From positions 1-46,419 of the forward strand of contig JAQBPN010000038.1 in the NCBI GenBank assembly GCA_028287505.1: DNA of 46,419 nt, in the 5' to 3' direction. A program made the translations under genes and the position numbers. Numbering within the stretch: position 1 is the stretch's first letter; each line of letters opens with the position of its first letter. The stretch is from Fibrobacterota bacterium. GTDB lineage: Bacteria; Fibrobacterota; Fibrobacteria; UBA11236. Shown here one piece after another: positions 16,846 to 25,229 of this stretch. The notes below the pieces were generated by a model. That model was not told where the DNA came from and did no database searches. It saw only the letters and a program-made list of their open reading frames with translations.

Positions 16846-17639
16846 TGGGCCGCTTCATCGGGAAATCGATTGTGCTCCGGGTGGCGGCCTTGCTGCTCGC
16901 CCTGGCGTCCCTCACCTCCGCCTCCGCCTCGCCGGAGGCGCTTAAGCGCGCGACCAAGGACTATCAGCAGGCCAATGCGGCCTATGAAAAGACCGACTTC
17001 GCCAAGGCCGGGGATCTTTACCGGCGCGCCATCGATGAAGGCGTAGCGGACTCGCGCCTGTATTTCAACTACGCAAACTGCCTGTTCCGCCTCAACCAGC
17101 CCGGGATGGCCATCCTATATTACGAGAAAGCGCGCAAGCTGGATCCCAACGATGAGGACGTCGCCTATAACCTGCGCTTCGTGAACGCGCAGATCATCGA
17201 CAAGAATCCCGCGCCGGAAAGCAACGCCTTGACCAAGGCTCTCTCCTTCGCCCATTCGGCCTTTTCCATCAACGAAGGTCTGTGGATCTCGGCGGGCCTT
17301 TTCTCGTTGCTATTCCTCGCAGCCATCCTGACCCTCTTCGCGGGCCCGGCTTTCCGGGGCGCCTTGATCGCCGCCATGGTGCTGGCGGGTCTGGCGCTGC
17401 TGGCCTTAACGCCTTCCCTGGCCTTCAAGATCAAGGAACAGGAGACCCTGCAATACGGCATCGTGCTCAAACCCGCCGCGGAAATGTTCAGCGGGCCGGG
17501 CGAAACCTTCCAGGTATTGACCCAGGTTCACGAAGGCACCAAGTTCGAAATCGTGGAAACCCGCGGCGACTGGGTCTCGGTGAAATTGGCCAACGGCAAG
17601 GGCGGTTTCGTGCGCCTGGCGGATCTCGGCAAGGTCTGA
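16842..17639 (+). CDS. batE: BatE-like TPR and SH3 domain membrane protein
   Basis: This is the last gene of the operon. The 265-residue protein has a signal sequence (about 1-29), TPR units (about 35-110: ANAAYEKTDFAKAGDLYRRA, YYEKARKLDPNDEDVAYNLR), two membrane helices (about 145-168 and 171-195) and a C-terminal bacterial SH3-like domain (about 205-262: GPGETFQVLTQVHEGTKFEI, then RGDWVSVKLANGKGGFV). This is the normal BatE layout. The start ATG overlaps the batD stop in ATGA, with a second ATG directly after. SH3-like domains of this kind often bind cell wall or peptides; the ligand is unknown. Confidence 0.92.
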   Translation: MMGRFIGKSIVLRVAALLLALASLTSASASPEALKRATKDYQQANAAYEKTDFAKAGDLYRRAIDEGVADSRLYFNYANCLFRLNQPGMAILYYEKARKLDPNDEDVAYNLRFVNAQIIDKNPAPESNALTKALSFAHSAFSINEGLWISAGLFSLLFLAAILTLFAGPAFRGALIAAMVLAGLALLALTPSLAFKIKEQETLQYGIVLKPAAEMFSGPGETFQVLTQVHEGTKFEIVETRGDWVSVKLANGKGGFVRLADLGKV

Positions 17640-17656
17640 GTTAGGCTCATCGCTTC

Positions 17657-17677
17657 GGAGTTTGCCGGGCAAACTCC
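17657..17677. terminator. Perfect hairpin between convergent Bat and nuo operons
   Basis: GGAGTTTGCC and GGCAAACTCC flank a single G, giving a 10-bp inverted repeat, in practice a stem of about 9 bp with a 3-base loop. It lies in the 64-base gap between the convergent ends of batE and nuoN. No T-tract follows on either strand, so it is not a canonical intrinsic terminator. A 3'-end processing or protecting hairpin for both transcripts is equally likely. Confidence 0.5.
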
Positions 17678-17703
17678 ACGCGATTCGCTTTCAATGGCCT
17701 GAC

Positions 17704-19134
17704 TTAAGGCCCGCTGCGGGCAGCAAGCCAGTCGGCCGCCGCCGGGCACAATCCCAGCATCAATAGCAAAGCCGCGAAGCCCCACAGGGAAAGTTTCTGC
17801 ATGGGATTCAGGACGATTGCCTTTCCCTCGCCCGGCGCCGCGATATAAGCTTCCTTGACCACCAGCATGTAGTAGTAGAAGGAAACCACCGCGTTGGCCA
17901 CGGCAATGGCGACCAGCAGGTAATGCCCTTGCGCAGCCGCCGCTGAGAAGAGCATGAACTTGCCCAGGAAGCCCGCCAGGGGCGGGATACCGGCCAGGGA
18001 GAACATGCATAGCACCAACAGGGCCGCCAGGCCGGGGCTGCGCCGGCTCAGTCCGCGCAAGCCGGGCAGGGTTTCCGGTCCGTCCTTGCCGATGATTCCC
18101 ATGATGAAATACAGGGCGAAGCTGGTGACACCGTAAGTGACCAGGTTGTATTGCAACGCGGCCCGGGCCGCCTCCTGTTCCCCCAGCAGGCCCAATAGCA
18201 TGTAGCCCACCTGGGCCACGGAAGAGTATGCCACGAAGCGGCGCAGATTGGTCTGGCGCATGGCGCCCAGGTTGCCTGCCACCATGGACAGCACCGCCGC
18301 GCCTGAGAAGAACAGCGCCAGGTCCTGGCCTACCACGATCAGAGGACCCAGGAAAATCGCCACGGTGGCGGCTACCGCGGCCGCTTTCGATCCCACCGAG
18401 AGGAAAGCCATGACCGGCGTGGGCGCGCCCTGGTAGACGTCCGGGGCCCACATATGCAACGGCGCCATGGCCAGCTTGAATCCGAGTCCGCCCAACAGGA
18501 AGAAAATCCCGCCCCAGAGAACGGGATCGGCGGGGGCCGACCGGGCCGCCTGCTCCAACGCTTCGAAGCCCAGCGAGCCCGAGGCGCCGTACAGGAAGGA
18601 AATCCCGAACAAGGTCAGCGCGGAGGAGAATCCGCCCATCAGCACGTACTTGGATCCCGCTTCCACCGAATCCGCATCGCGCGGTTGAAAGGCGGCCAAA
18701 GCATAGATGGGCATGGTGGCCAGTTCCAGCCCCAGGTAGAAGATCAACAGGTTCGATGCTGAGACCAAAGCGAACATGCCCTGGGTGCACAGGAGAAGCA
18801 ACGCGAAGAAGGCCCCGGATTTGGCCAAGGTCCCGCGCGCATTGCCGCCCTTGCGGAAATACGGACGGGACAGAAACACGGTGCCCAGAGTGGCCAAGGT
18901 GAACAGGAGCTTCCAGACCTGGGTGCCGGAGGATGTGCGATAGTCGGAAAAAGCCGTTACGGCTTGCGGCATCGGATTCAGCGCGAGCAAGACCGCGATG
19001 ACGGCCAACCCGATCCAGGTCACATGGAAAACGGCCCGTCCGTCTTCGCTCCGGATATCGAGCGTAAGCACCAGCAATGCCAGCGCCAGCAGGAGCATGT
19101 CGGGCAAAAGAGGCAGAAGCGAAGCCGGCGTCAT
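17704..19134 (-). CDS. nuoN: NADH-quinone oxidoreductase subunit N
   Basis: This is a membrane-arm, proton-pumping antiporter-like subunit of respiratory complex I, 476 residues, with about 14 hydrophobic segments. The conserved glutamate of the transmembrane-5 motif is Glu137 in GLELATMPIYALAAF. The KLAMAPLHMWAPDVYQGAPTPV stretch (the second half-channel region) is typical of NuoN. It is the last gene of the nuo operon, starting 6 bases after the nuoM stop. Its 3' end faces batE. Confidence 0.95.
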   Translation of the reverse strand: MTPASLLPLLPDMLLLALALLVLTLDIRSEDGRAVFHVTWIGLAVIAVLLALNPMPQAVTAFSDYRTSSGTQVWKLLFTLATLGTVFLSRPYFRKGGNARGTLAKSGAFFALLLLCTQGMFALVSASNLLIFYLGLELATMPIYALAAFQPRDADSVEAGSKYVLMGGFSSALTLFGISFLYGASGSLGFEALEQAARSAPADPVLWGGIFFLLGGLGFKLAMAPLHMWAPDVYQGAPTPVMAFLSVGSKAAAVAATVAIFLGPLIVVGQDLALFFSGAAVLSMVAGNLGAMRQTNLRRFVAYSSVAQVGYMLLGLLGEQEAARAALQYNLVTYGVTSFALYFIMGIIGKDGPETLPGLRGLSRRSPGLAALLVLCMFSLAGIPPLAGFLGKFMLFSAAAAQGHYLLVAIAVANAVVSFYYYMLVVKEAYIAAPGEGKAIVLNPMQKLSLWGFAALLLMLGLCPAAADWLAARSGP

Positions 19135-19140
19135 CCCGTC

Positions 19141-20646
19141 CTACCTGTTCAGATTGTTGAGGATGGGAAGCAACGCCTCGTCCAACAAAGCCACGATGGG
19201 ACCGGGAAAGATGCCCAGGGCGATGATGCATGCGAGCAGGATCACGAGAGGGATCTTTTCGATCAAGGTGGCATCGGAAACGCCCGCCGCGGCCGCGTTG
19301 GGCGGGCCGTGCAGGATCCCGTTGGCGGCCCGCAATACGTAGATGGCCGTGACCACGATGGATAGGACCGCCAAGGCGGAGCAAACCGTGGCCAGCGGGC
19401 TTCCCGCCGTGAATCCGCCCAGGAAAATGTTCAGTTCCGCTGCGAAGCCGGCCAAGCCCGGCAGGCCCAGGGCCGCGAAGCCGGCGATGATGAACGAAAC
19501 GGCCAGGAAGGGCATGCGCGCCATCAACCCGGACATCTCCGGGATCAGGCGGGTGTGGGTGCGGCCGTAGATCATTCCGATCAGGCAGAACACCGCCGCG
19601 GTGATGAATCCGTGGGCCAGCATCTGCATGACCGCGCCCCGCAATCCCACCAGGTTCAGGAACGCCAGCCCGAGGAACACCAGGCCGCAATGGGATACGG
19701 AAGAATAGGCGTTCATGTACTTGAGGTCCTTCTGCTTGACCGCCACGAAAGCGCCCCAGACCACTCCTCCCGCCGCGAGCACCATGAAGACGTCCATCCA
19801 GGGACGGCAGCCTTCCGGAAGCAGGTACATGGCGATGCGCAGGCACCCGTAACTTCCCAGTTTCATATGCACGCCGGCCAGGAACATGGAGATGGCCGTG
19901 GGCGCGGAAGCATGGCCGTCCGGGGACCAGATATGGAAGGGGAAAAGGTTGCCCAGGATGCCGAATCCCAGGAACAGCGCCGGGAATGCCCACATCTGGA
20001 ATCCCTTGTCGAAATGGATCCGGGACAGTTCCACGATATCGAAACTGCGGATTCCGGACTCGAAATACAGGCCCAGGATGCCGAGCAGGATCAGGGCCGA
20101 TCCGCCCATCAGCATCAGGTTCAGCTTCATGGCGGCGAATTCCTTGCGCCCGCTGCCGAACATGCCTATCAGCAGATAGGTGGGAATCAGGGTGAGCTCG
20201 TTGAACACGAAGAACGCGAAAAGATCGAAGGAGATGAAACTGCCGAACACGCCCGCCGCCAGTATCTGCAGGAGCACGAAGAATTCTTTGCTCCGTTCCC
20301 CGATGCCCCAGCTTGCCAGGGTGCCGCAGAAGACCACGACGCCCGCCAGGAACATCATGGACATGGAAATGGCGTCCACGCCCACGTGGTAATGGATATG
20401 CCAGGCCGGGAACCAGGCGTAATCGGCGGCGAATGCCAGGACCGATTCGGTGGAGCCGGGCGGGGCATGGGGATGATCCTGCAGGAAAGCGACGGAGAGC
20501 CATGTGATGAGAACCAGGTTGGCCGCATTGGCCGCCAGGGCGAATCGCTTCACGGCCTGATTGCTTCCCGCGGGAAAGGCCATCAGGATTCCGGCGGAAA
20601 CCAGCGGCAGGACCCAGGTGAGGGTGAGCAACAGCGACGGGGACAT
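19141..20646 (-). CDS. nuoM: NADH-quinone oxidoreductase subunit M
   Basis: This is a membrane-arm antiporter-like subunit of complex I, 501 residues. I use ATG 20646, which overlaps the nuoL stop by one base; the frame extends upstream into nuoL. The family's key glutamate is Glu150 in NELTLIPTYLLIG. FPFHIWSPDGHASAPTAISMFLAGVHMKLGSYG is read in the antiporter core, with the conserved Lys in VHMKLG. The order nuoL-M-N is standard. Confidence 0.96.
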   Translation of the reverse strand: MSPSLLLTLTWVLPLVSAGILMAFPAGSNQAVKRFALAANAANLVLITWLSVAFLQDHPHAPPGSTESVLAFAADYAWFPAWHIHYHVGVDAISMSMMFLAGVVVFCGTLASWGIGERSKEFFVLLQILAAGVFGSFISFDLFAFFVFNELTLIPTYLLIGMFGSGRKEFAAMKLNLMLMGGSALILLGILGLYFESGIRSFDIVELSRIHFDKGFQMWAFPALFLGFGILGNLFPFHIWSPDGHASAPTAISMFLAGVHMKLGSYGCLRIAMYLLPEGCRPWMDVFMVLAAGGVVWGAFVAVKQKDLKYMNAYSSVSHCGLVFLGLAFLNLVGLRGAVMQMLAHGFITAAVFCLIGMIYGRTHTRLIPEMSGLMARMPFLAVSFIIAGFAALGLPGLAGFAAELNIFLGGFTAGSPLATVCSALAVLSIVVTAIYVLRAANGILHGPPNAAAAGVSDATLIEKIPLVILLACIIALGIFPGPIVALLDEALLPILNNLNR

Positions 20647-22655
20647 CAGAAAGCCAGGCCCGCGAAACGGGAAAGGAGATAGAGGCCCAGCAGGGCCACG
20701 GCGATATAAAGCTGCACCTGTCCGCTTTGCGCCAAACTCTGGACGAAGGCCATCCGCTTGATGGCCCCGGTCACCCAATCGAACGCGCCGTTCACGATCC
20801 TGCGTTCAACCCAGGCGGCGGGAGCCGCGACAAGGCGGGCGCCCACGCGCTTGGCCAGGAACAGATACAACTCATCGATGTAGAACTTGTTGGAGAGAAT
20901 CCGGTACCAGGCCGGGGCCTTGCCATTCGGAAAAGCGGGACCGTTCTTCTTCATCCCGTACCAATACCAGCTGACCGCCACGCCGGTCAAGGCCAGCACG
21001 GTGGCCACCGCGGGCAGCCAGGCCGCGCCGCCATGGGCCAGGGCTTCTCCCCCCGCCTCCGCCGTTCCGCTCCCGGAGGGAAGGACCGCGCGCATGAAAA
21101 ATCCCTTGCTGAAATACCCGATGAGGGCGCTGGGCACGGCCAGGATCAGAATGGGCAAAGTCATCAGCAGGCCTTCCCGGACCGGGTGGGCATGCGCATC
21201 GGGATCCTTTCCGCCGTGTCCGGCGGCGCCCGCTGCGGCGGATCCGGCATAGGCCCCATGGAATCCCCGGGTCCCGTGGAAGACCAGGAAAAAATACCGG
21301 GACATGTAGAAGGCGGTCAGGCCGCTGGTGCAAAGCCCCGCCAGGAAGGCCCCGTAATGCCCGCTCGCGAAAGCCGCGTGCAGGATTTCCTCCTTGGAAA
21401 AGAACCCCGAGAAAGGCCAGATGCCGGAAATGGCCAGGACCGCGATCAGGGTCGCCCAATAGGTTCGCGGCAAAGCTTTGCGCATGCCCCCGGCATCGCG
21501 CACGTCATTGCTGTGGATGGCATGGATCACCACGCCCGCGGACAGGAACAGCAGGCATTTGAAAAAGGCGTGGGTGAAGATGTGGAACATGGAAGCCGGA
21601 TACGCTCCCGCTCCCGTGCCCAGGGCGAACATCATCAGGCCCAATTGGGACAGGGTGGAAAAGGCCAGGATGCGTTTCAGATCCGTCTGGGTGCAGGCGA
21701 TGGCCGCGGCGAATACCGCGGTGAAGGCGCCGGTGCACTCGACCACGCGCAGGGTATGCGCGGCGGCGGAGAACAAAGGAAACAGCCGGGCCGTCAGGAA
21801 AACGCCCGCCACCACCATGGTGGCAGAATGGATGAGGGAAGACACCGGAGTGGGGCCTTCCATCGCGTCCGGCAGCCAGACGTGGAACGGGAACATTGCG
21901 GATTTGCCCCAGGCGCCCATGTAGATGCCCAGCGTGCCCACCGTCAGCAGATTGAACGTGAGGAATCCCGCGCCCACCGTATGGTTCAGGGCGGCCGCCG
22001 CCTCCGGCGAATTCAGGCGATCGAATCCGAAGCCGCCCGCAGAGATCCCCACCACCAGCATGCCTATGAGGAAGAAGGCGTCCGCCAGCCTGGTGAGGAT
22101 GAATGCCTTCTTGCTCGCCGCCACCGCGGAAGGCTTGGCGTACCAGAATCCGATCAGGAGATAGGAGGCCACTCCCACCAGTTCCCAGAAGAAGAAAGTC
22201 TGGATCAGGTTGCCGGAAACCACCATGCCGAGCATGGCGAAGGTGAAGAAGGACAGGAGCGGAAAGAAGCGACCCGCGCTCTTATCATCGTGCATATAGC
22301 CGATGGAATAGACATGCACCAGGAAGCTGATGCAGGAGATGACGAAGACCATCATGACCGAGATGGGGTCGAGCAGAAACCCGGCTTTGGCGGCCAGGAC
22401 GGAGTCCGTTCCCAGGCCGAAGGACATCCAGGTATGTTCCCAAAGGAGCGCGGCGCGGGCCGGGAAGGCTCCCGGATTCGCGAGCACGATGCCCCGGTAG
22501 GCGTTGGCGAGAAGAACGGCAAGCGCCAGAGTGAGGCCCATGAGCGCGGCCGCCGTCCATGCGGAAGCCCGCGGGCTTTTCCGCCCCAGCCACAGTCCGT
22601 TGATGAGGAAGGAAAGCAGCGGAAAGGCCAGGATGCCGTATCCGATTAGGCCCAT
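20646..22655 (-). CDS. nuoL: NADH-quinone oxidoreductase subunit L
   Basis: This is the distal proton-pumping subunit of complex I. At 669 residues it includes the C-terminal extension that forms the long lateral helix in this family. Transmembrane-5 Glu158 lies in FFWELVGVASYLLIGFWY, and MFPFHVWLPDAMEGPTPVSSLIHSATMV is the diagnostic NuoL stretch. Two starts are possible. ATG 22655 is preceded by a strong GGGGGAG five bases upstream and matches where homologues begin (MGLIGYGILAFPLL). ATG 22694 would add 13 residues and has no such signal, so I chose 22655. Gly/Ala-rich loops (about 485-500) look variable. Confidence 0.95.
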   Translation of the reverse strand: MGLIGYGILAFPLLSFLINGLWLGRKSPRASAWTAAALMGLTLALAVLLANAYRGIVLANPGAFPARAALLWEHTWMSFGLGTDSVLAAKAGFLLDPISVMMVFVISCISFLVHVYSIGYMHDDKSAGRFFPLLSFFTFAMLGMVVSGNLIQTFFFWELVGVASYLLIGFWYAKPSAVAASKKAFILTRLADAFFLIGMLVVGISAGGFGFDRLNSPEAAAALNHTVGAGFLTFNLLTVGTLGIYMGAWGKSAMFPFHVWLPDAMEGPTPVSSLIHSATMVVAGVFLTARLFPLFSAAAHTLRVVECTGAFTAVFAAAIACTQTDLKRILAFSTLSQLGLMMFALGTGAGAYPASMFHIFTHAFFKCLLFLSAGVVIHAIHSNDVRDAGGMRKALPRTYWATLIAVLAISGIWPFSGFFSKEEILHAAFASGHYGAFLAGLCTSGLTAFYMSRYFFLVFHGTRGFHGAYAGSAAAGAAGHGGKDPDAHAHPVREGLLMTLPILILAVPSALIGYFSKGFFMRAVLPSGSGTAEAGGEALAHGGAAWLPAVATVLALTGVAVSWYWYGMKKNGPAFPNGKAPAWYRILSNKFYIDELYLFLAKRVGARLVAAPAAWVERRIVNGAFDWVTGAIKRMAFVQSLAQSGQVQLYIAVALLGLYLLSRFAGLAF

Positions 22656-22686
22656 GTTCTCCCCCAGCGGGCCTATCACCGTCGAG

Positions 22687-23007
22687 TCACCCATGCATGC
22701 CGTCCAAATCCCGGATGTCCAGATGCCGGCGCTGGCGATGCACCGCGATGACGATGGCCAGGGCCAATGCCATTTCCGCCGCCGTCACCGCCACGGCGAA
22801 CAGGGCGAACAGGCTGCCCGCTTCCGGATCCGGGGCCGCCGCGTGGCCGCCTCCGAACCTGGCGAAGGCCACGAAGTTGATCAATGCGGCGTTCACCATC
22901 AGTTCCAGGGACATCAGAGCCGCGATCATGTTCCGGCGCGTGACCAATCCATAGGCCCCGATGGCGAACAGGGCCGCGGACAGCATCAGGCAGGAAGTCA
23001 GGTTCAT
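22687..23007 (-). CDS. nuoK: NADH-quinone oxidoreductase subunit K
   Basis: This is a small three-helix subunit of the complex I membrane arm (106 residues). The two glutamates needed for proton transfer are visible as Glu35 in SLELMVNAALINFVAF and Glu78 in VTAAEMALALAIV. A Gly/His/Ala/Pro-rich insertion (about 52-63) lengthens the loop between helices 2 and 3. The start overlaps the nuoJ stop in an ATGA. Confidence 0.95.
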   Translation of the reverse strand: MNLTSCLMLSAALFAIGAYGLVTRRNMIAALMSLELMVNAALINFVAFARFGGGHAAAPDPEAGSLFALFAVAVTAAEMALALAIVIAVHRQRRHLDIRDLDGMHG

Positions 23008-23606
23008 GCCGGCCGTCCTTGGCCGGGAGCGGACGCAGCCTTGCCGCCGCCTCCTTCACCTGCGCCTGCGCCTGGAACAACCGCGGCTTCGCGGGCCACG
23101 GCGATGGCTCCCACCATGGCGGCCAGCAACAATACGGAAATCAGCTCGAAGGGAACCAGGAAGCCCCGCGGATCGAGGAGGCGTTCTCCCATTGATTTCA
23201 TGGAGGCGATGTTCGCCCCGGCGGCCACGGAGCCCGCGGGCGATTCGGCCCGGACGCGATCCGCCGAGCCTCCCGCCTTTTTCGCAAGCCCGGCCAGCAT
23301 CCCCAATGCCACCGCGGCCACCACCACCGCCAGCCCGATTTTCAACGGCGAAGGCGAGGCCATGCGGCCTCCCAGTTCGGAAGTCAGCAACACCGCATAC
23401 AACACGAAAATCATGATGCCGCCGATGTAGACCATCACCTGCACCAAGGCCACCATCTCCGCCTGCAAGAGAAGAAACAGCACGGCTGTGCACAACAGCA
23501 CGCCCAGCAGGCCCAAGGCGGAGCGGAAGAGATTGCGGGAAAGCACCGTGACGCCGGCCAACCCCAGAAGGACGGCGCAGAGGCCGTAGAAAAAGAAATC
23601 GCGCAC
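23004..23606 (-). CDS. nuoJ: NADH-quinone oxidoreductase subunit J
   Basis: This is a five-helix membrane subunit of complex I, 200 residues. No ATG fits. GTG 23606, two bases after the nuoI stop and behind a GGAAGG, starts the protein at VRDFFFYGLCAVLLGLAGV, where homologues begin. MVYIGGIMIFVLYAVLL is the family's helix-3 region, which includes the pi-bulge glycines. The loop between helices 4 and 5 is long (about 105-150), and the last ~20 residues are Gly/Ala-rich. Confidence 0.93.
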   Translation of the reverse strand: MRDFFFYGLCAVLLGLAGVTVLSRNLFRSALGLLGVLLCTAVLFLLLQAEMVALVQVMVYIGGIMIFVLYAVLLTSELGGRMASPSPLKIGLAVVVAAVALGMLAGLAKKAGGSADRVRAESPAGSVAAGANIASMKSMGERLLDPRGFLVPFELISVLLLAAMVGAIAVAREAAVVPGAGAGEGGGGKAASAPGQGRPA

Positions 23607-23608
23607 TC

Positions 23609-24133
23609 TCAGCGCCCTTCCTTCTTGTTCAGGATCAGGTCCAAAGGGTCGCGCGAGTAGGTGGCCATTTCGAAGCCGGGACCCATGTGGATGGCGTCGA
23701 AAGGACACGCCTCGATGCACAGATTGCATAGGGTGCAGGACGACAACCGGTAGACGAAGGCCCCGAGCACGCGCTTGCTGGCGATGTTCTTGGTGGTGAG
23801 GATGGAAATGCTTCCGTTCGGGCAGGCTTTTTCGCACAAGGTGCAGGCCGTGCAGGTATGATCCCCGTTTTCATCATGGGGCATGATCACCTGGCCGCGG
23901 AAACGCTCCGGGAACTTCAATGTGTCGCGATTCTCGGGATACTCCCGGGTCACCACGCGGCTGGGCTTGCGGATGTACCGGAAAGTGACGCCCATGCCCT
24001 TGAACAGATTCGCGGCGTCCCCGAGGAAGCGGCGCAAGCTGGGTTTGCCGTTGGCCGGATCCACCTGGACGCCGGGGAGGGCGGGCTTGGCTTCGGGGGC
24101 CGGGGGAACTGTAGCGGTAGCGGTGTCGGTCAT
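23609..24133 (-). CDS. nuoI: NADH-quinone oxidoreductase subunit I (two 4Fe-4S clusters)
   Basis: This is the ferredoxin-like subunit that carries electrons through the complex I side arm to NuoB, 174 residues. Two cluster motifs are complete: Cys94, Cys97, Cys100 and Cys104 (CTACTLCEKACP), and Cys133, Cys136, Cys139 and Cys143 (CTLCNLCIEACP). The N-terminal ~25 residues are Pro/Ala/Thr-rich and not conserved. The gene lies 13 bases after nuoH and 2 bases before nuoJ. Confidence 0.96.
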   Translation of the reverse strand: MTDTATATVPPAPEAKPALPGVQVDPANGKPSLRRFLGDAANLFKGMGVTFRYIRKPSRVVTREYPENRDTLKFPERFRGQVIMPHDENGDHTCTACTLCEKACPNGSISILTTKNIASKRVLGAFVYRLSSCTLCNLCIEACPFDAIHMGPGFEMATYSRDPLDLILNKKEGR

Positions 24134-24146
24134 GGTCGCTCCGGTC

Positions 24147-25229
24147 TCAGGGGATGATCAGTTTGAAGGTGACCAGGGTCGCCGCCAACAGCAGGTTGGC
24201 CATGGATACCGGCAGCAGGAATTTCCATTCCAGGGACAGCAGGTGATCGATGCGCAAACGCGGAAAAGTCCAGCGGAACCACATGTACAGGAAGATCAGG
24301 AAGTAGGTCTTGAGGAAGAACCAGATCACGCCGGGCACGGCGGCCAGCGCATAATCCACCGGGCCGATCCCGAATTGCGGCGCCAGGAAGCCGCCCAGGA
24401 AGAAGGTGGCCCCCAGCCCCGCCGAGGCGAACATGTTCACGAACTCCGCCAGGAAGAACATGGAAAAGGAAATGCCCGTGTATTCGGTATGGAAGCCGCC
24501 CGTCAGTTCCGATTCGGCTTCGGACAGATCCAAGGGACCGCGGTTGAGCTCAGCGGTGGAGGAAATCATGAACAGGAAGAATGCCAAGAAGCCGGCGACC
24601 GGCAGTTTGAAAATCCACCAATCGGCCACGGTGCCCTGTTGGGACAGAACGATTTCCCGCAAGGAGGCGGAGCCGCTGGCCATGACGATCAGCAACAGAC
24701 ACAGGACCATGGAGAGTTCGTAGGAAAAAAGCTGGGCGCCGGAACGCATGGAGCCCAGGAGGGAATATTTGTTGTTCGATCCCCAGCCGCCGATCAGGAT
24801 GCCCAGGATGCCGAGTCCGGACACGGCCACCACGTAGACCACGCCGGCTTGCAGGTCCACTACCTGGAGATTGTGGTCGAAAGGCATCACCGCCAGCACC
24901 AGGAACGATCCGGTGATGGGCAGCAGCGGGGCCATGAAATAGGCCAGGTTGTCCACGCCGCGCGGGCGCAGGTTTTCCTTCATGAGCAGCTTGATCGCGT
25001 CCGCGATGGGTTGCAGAAGGCCGAAGGGACCCACGCGGGTGGGACCCAGGCGCGCCTGGAAATGCGCGCAGACCTTGCGTTCCAGCCAGATGAGGAAAAT
25101 GGCGCTGACGGTCACCAGGCCGGCGATCACCGCCACGGCCAAGGCGCCGTTGGCGATGGCGGCCCAAGGCGCGGGCAGCAGGCTCCGGACGATATCCCCT
25201 ATCGGGTGGTTGACCGCGTATGCCTTCAT
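24147..25229 (-). CDS. nuoH: NADH-quinone oxidoreductase subunit H
   Basis: This is the membrane subunit that, with NuoB and NuoD, forms the quinone-binding chamber of complex I; 360 residues with about eight to nine helices. ATG 25229 sits in an ATGA overlap with the nuoD stop. Diagnostic stretches are ERKVCAHFQARLGPTRVGPF, LLQPIADAIKLLMKE and the acidic loop DLSEAESELTGGFHTEYTG, which lies next to the quinone site. Confidence 0.96.
   Translation of the reverse strand: MKAYAVNHPIGDIVRSLLPAPWAAIANGALAVAVIAGLVTVSAIFLIWLERKVCAHFQARLGPTRVGPFGLLQPIADAIKLLMKENLRPRGVDNLAYFMAPLLPITGSFLVLAVMPFDHNLQVVDLQAGVVYVVAVSGLGILGILIGGWGSNNKYSLLGSMRSGAQLFSYELSMVLCLLLIVMASGSASLREIVLSQQGTVADWWIFKLPVAGFLAFFLFMISSTAELNRGPLDLSEAESELTGGFHTEYTGISFSMFFLAEFVNMFASAGLGATFFLGGFLAPQFGIGPVDYALAAVPGVIWFFLKTYFLIFLYMWFRWTFPRLRIDHLLSLEWKFLLPVSMANLLLAATLVTFKLIIP

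Noticed and set aside
6353-17639. The MoxR-vWA cluster as an antiphage ternary system
   Set aside because: The set of BatA, BatB, BatC, BatD and BatE homologues with DUF58 fits the chromosomal aerotolerance operon. No nuclease or other effector gene is present.
17528-20503. A 991-codon minus-strand frame across nuoN and nuoM
   Set aside because: It is an out-of-frame shadow: Arg/Gly/Pro-rich, without membrane segments, and it crosses two certain genes.
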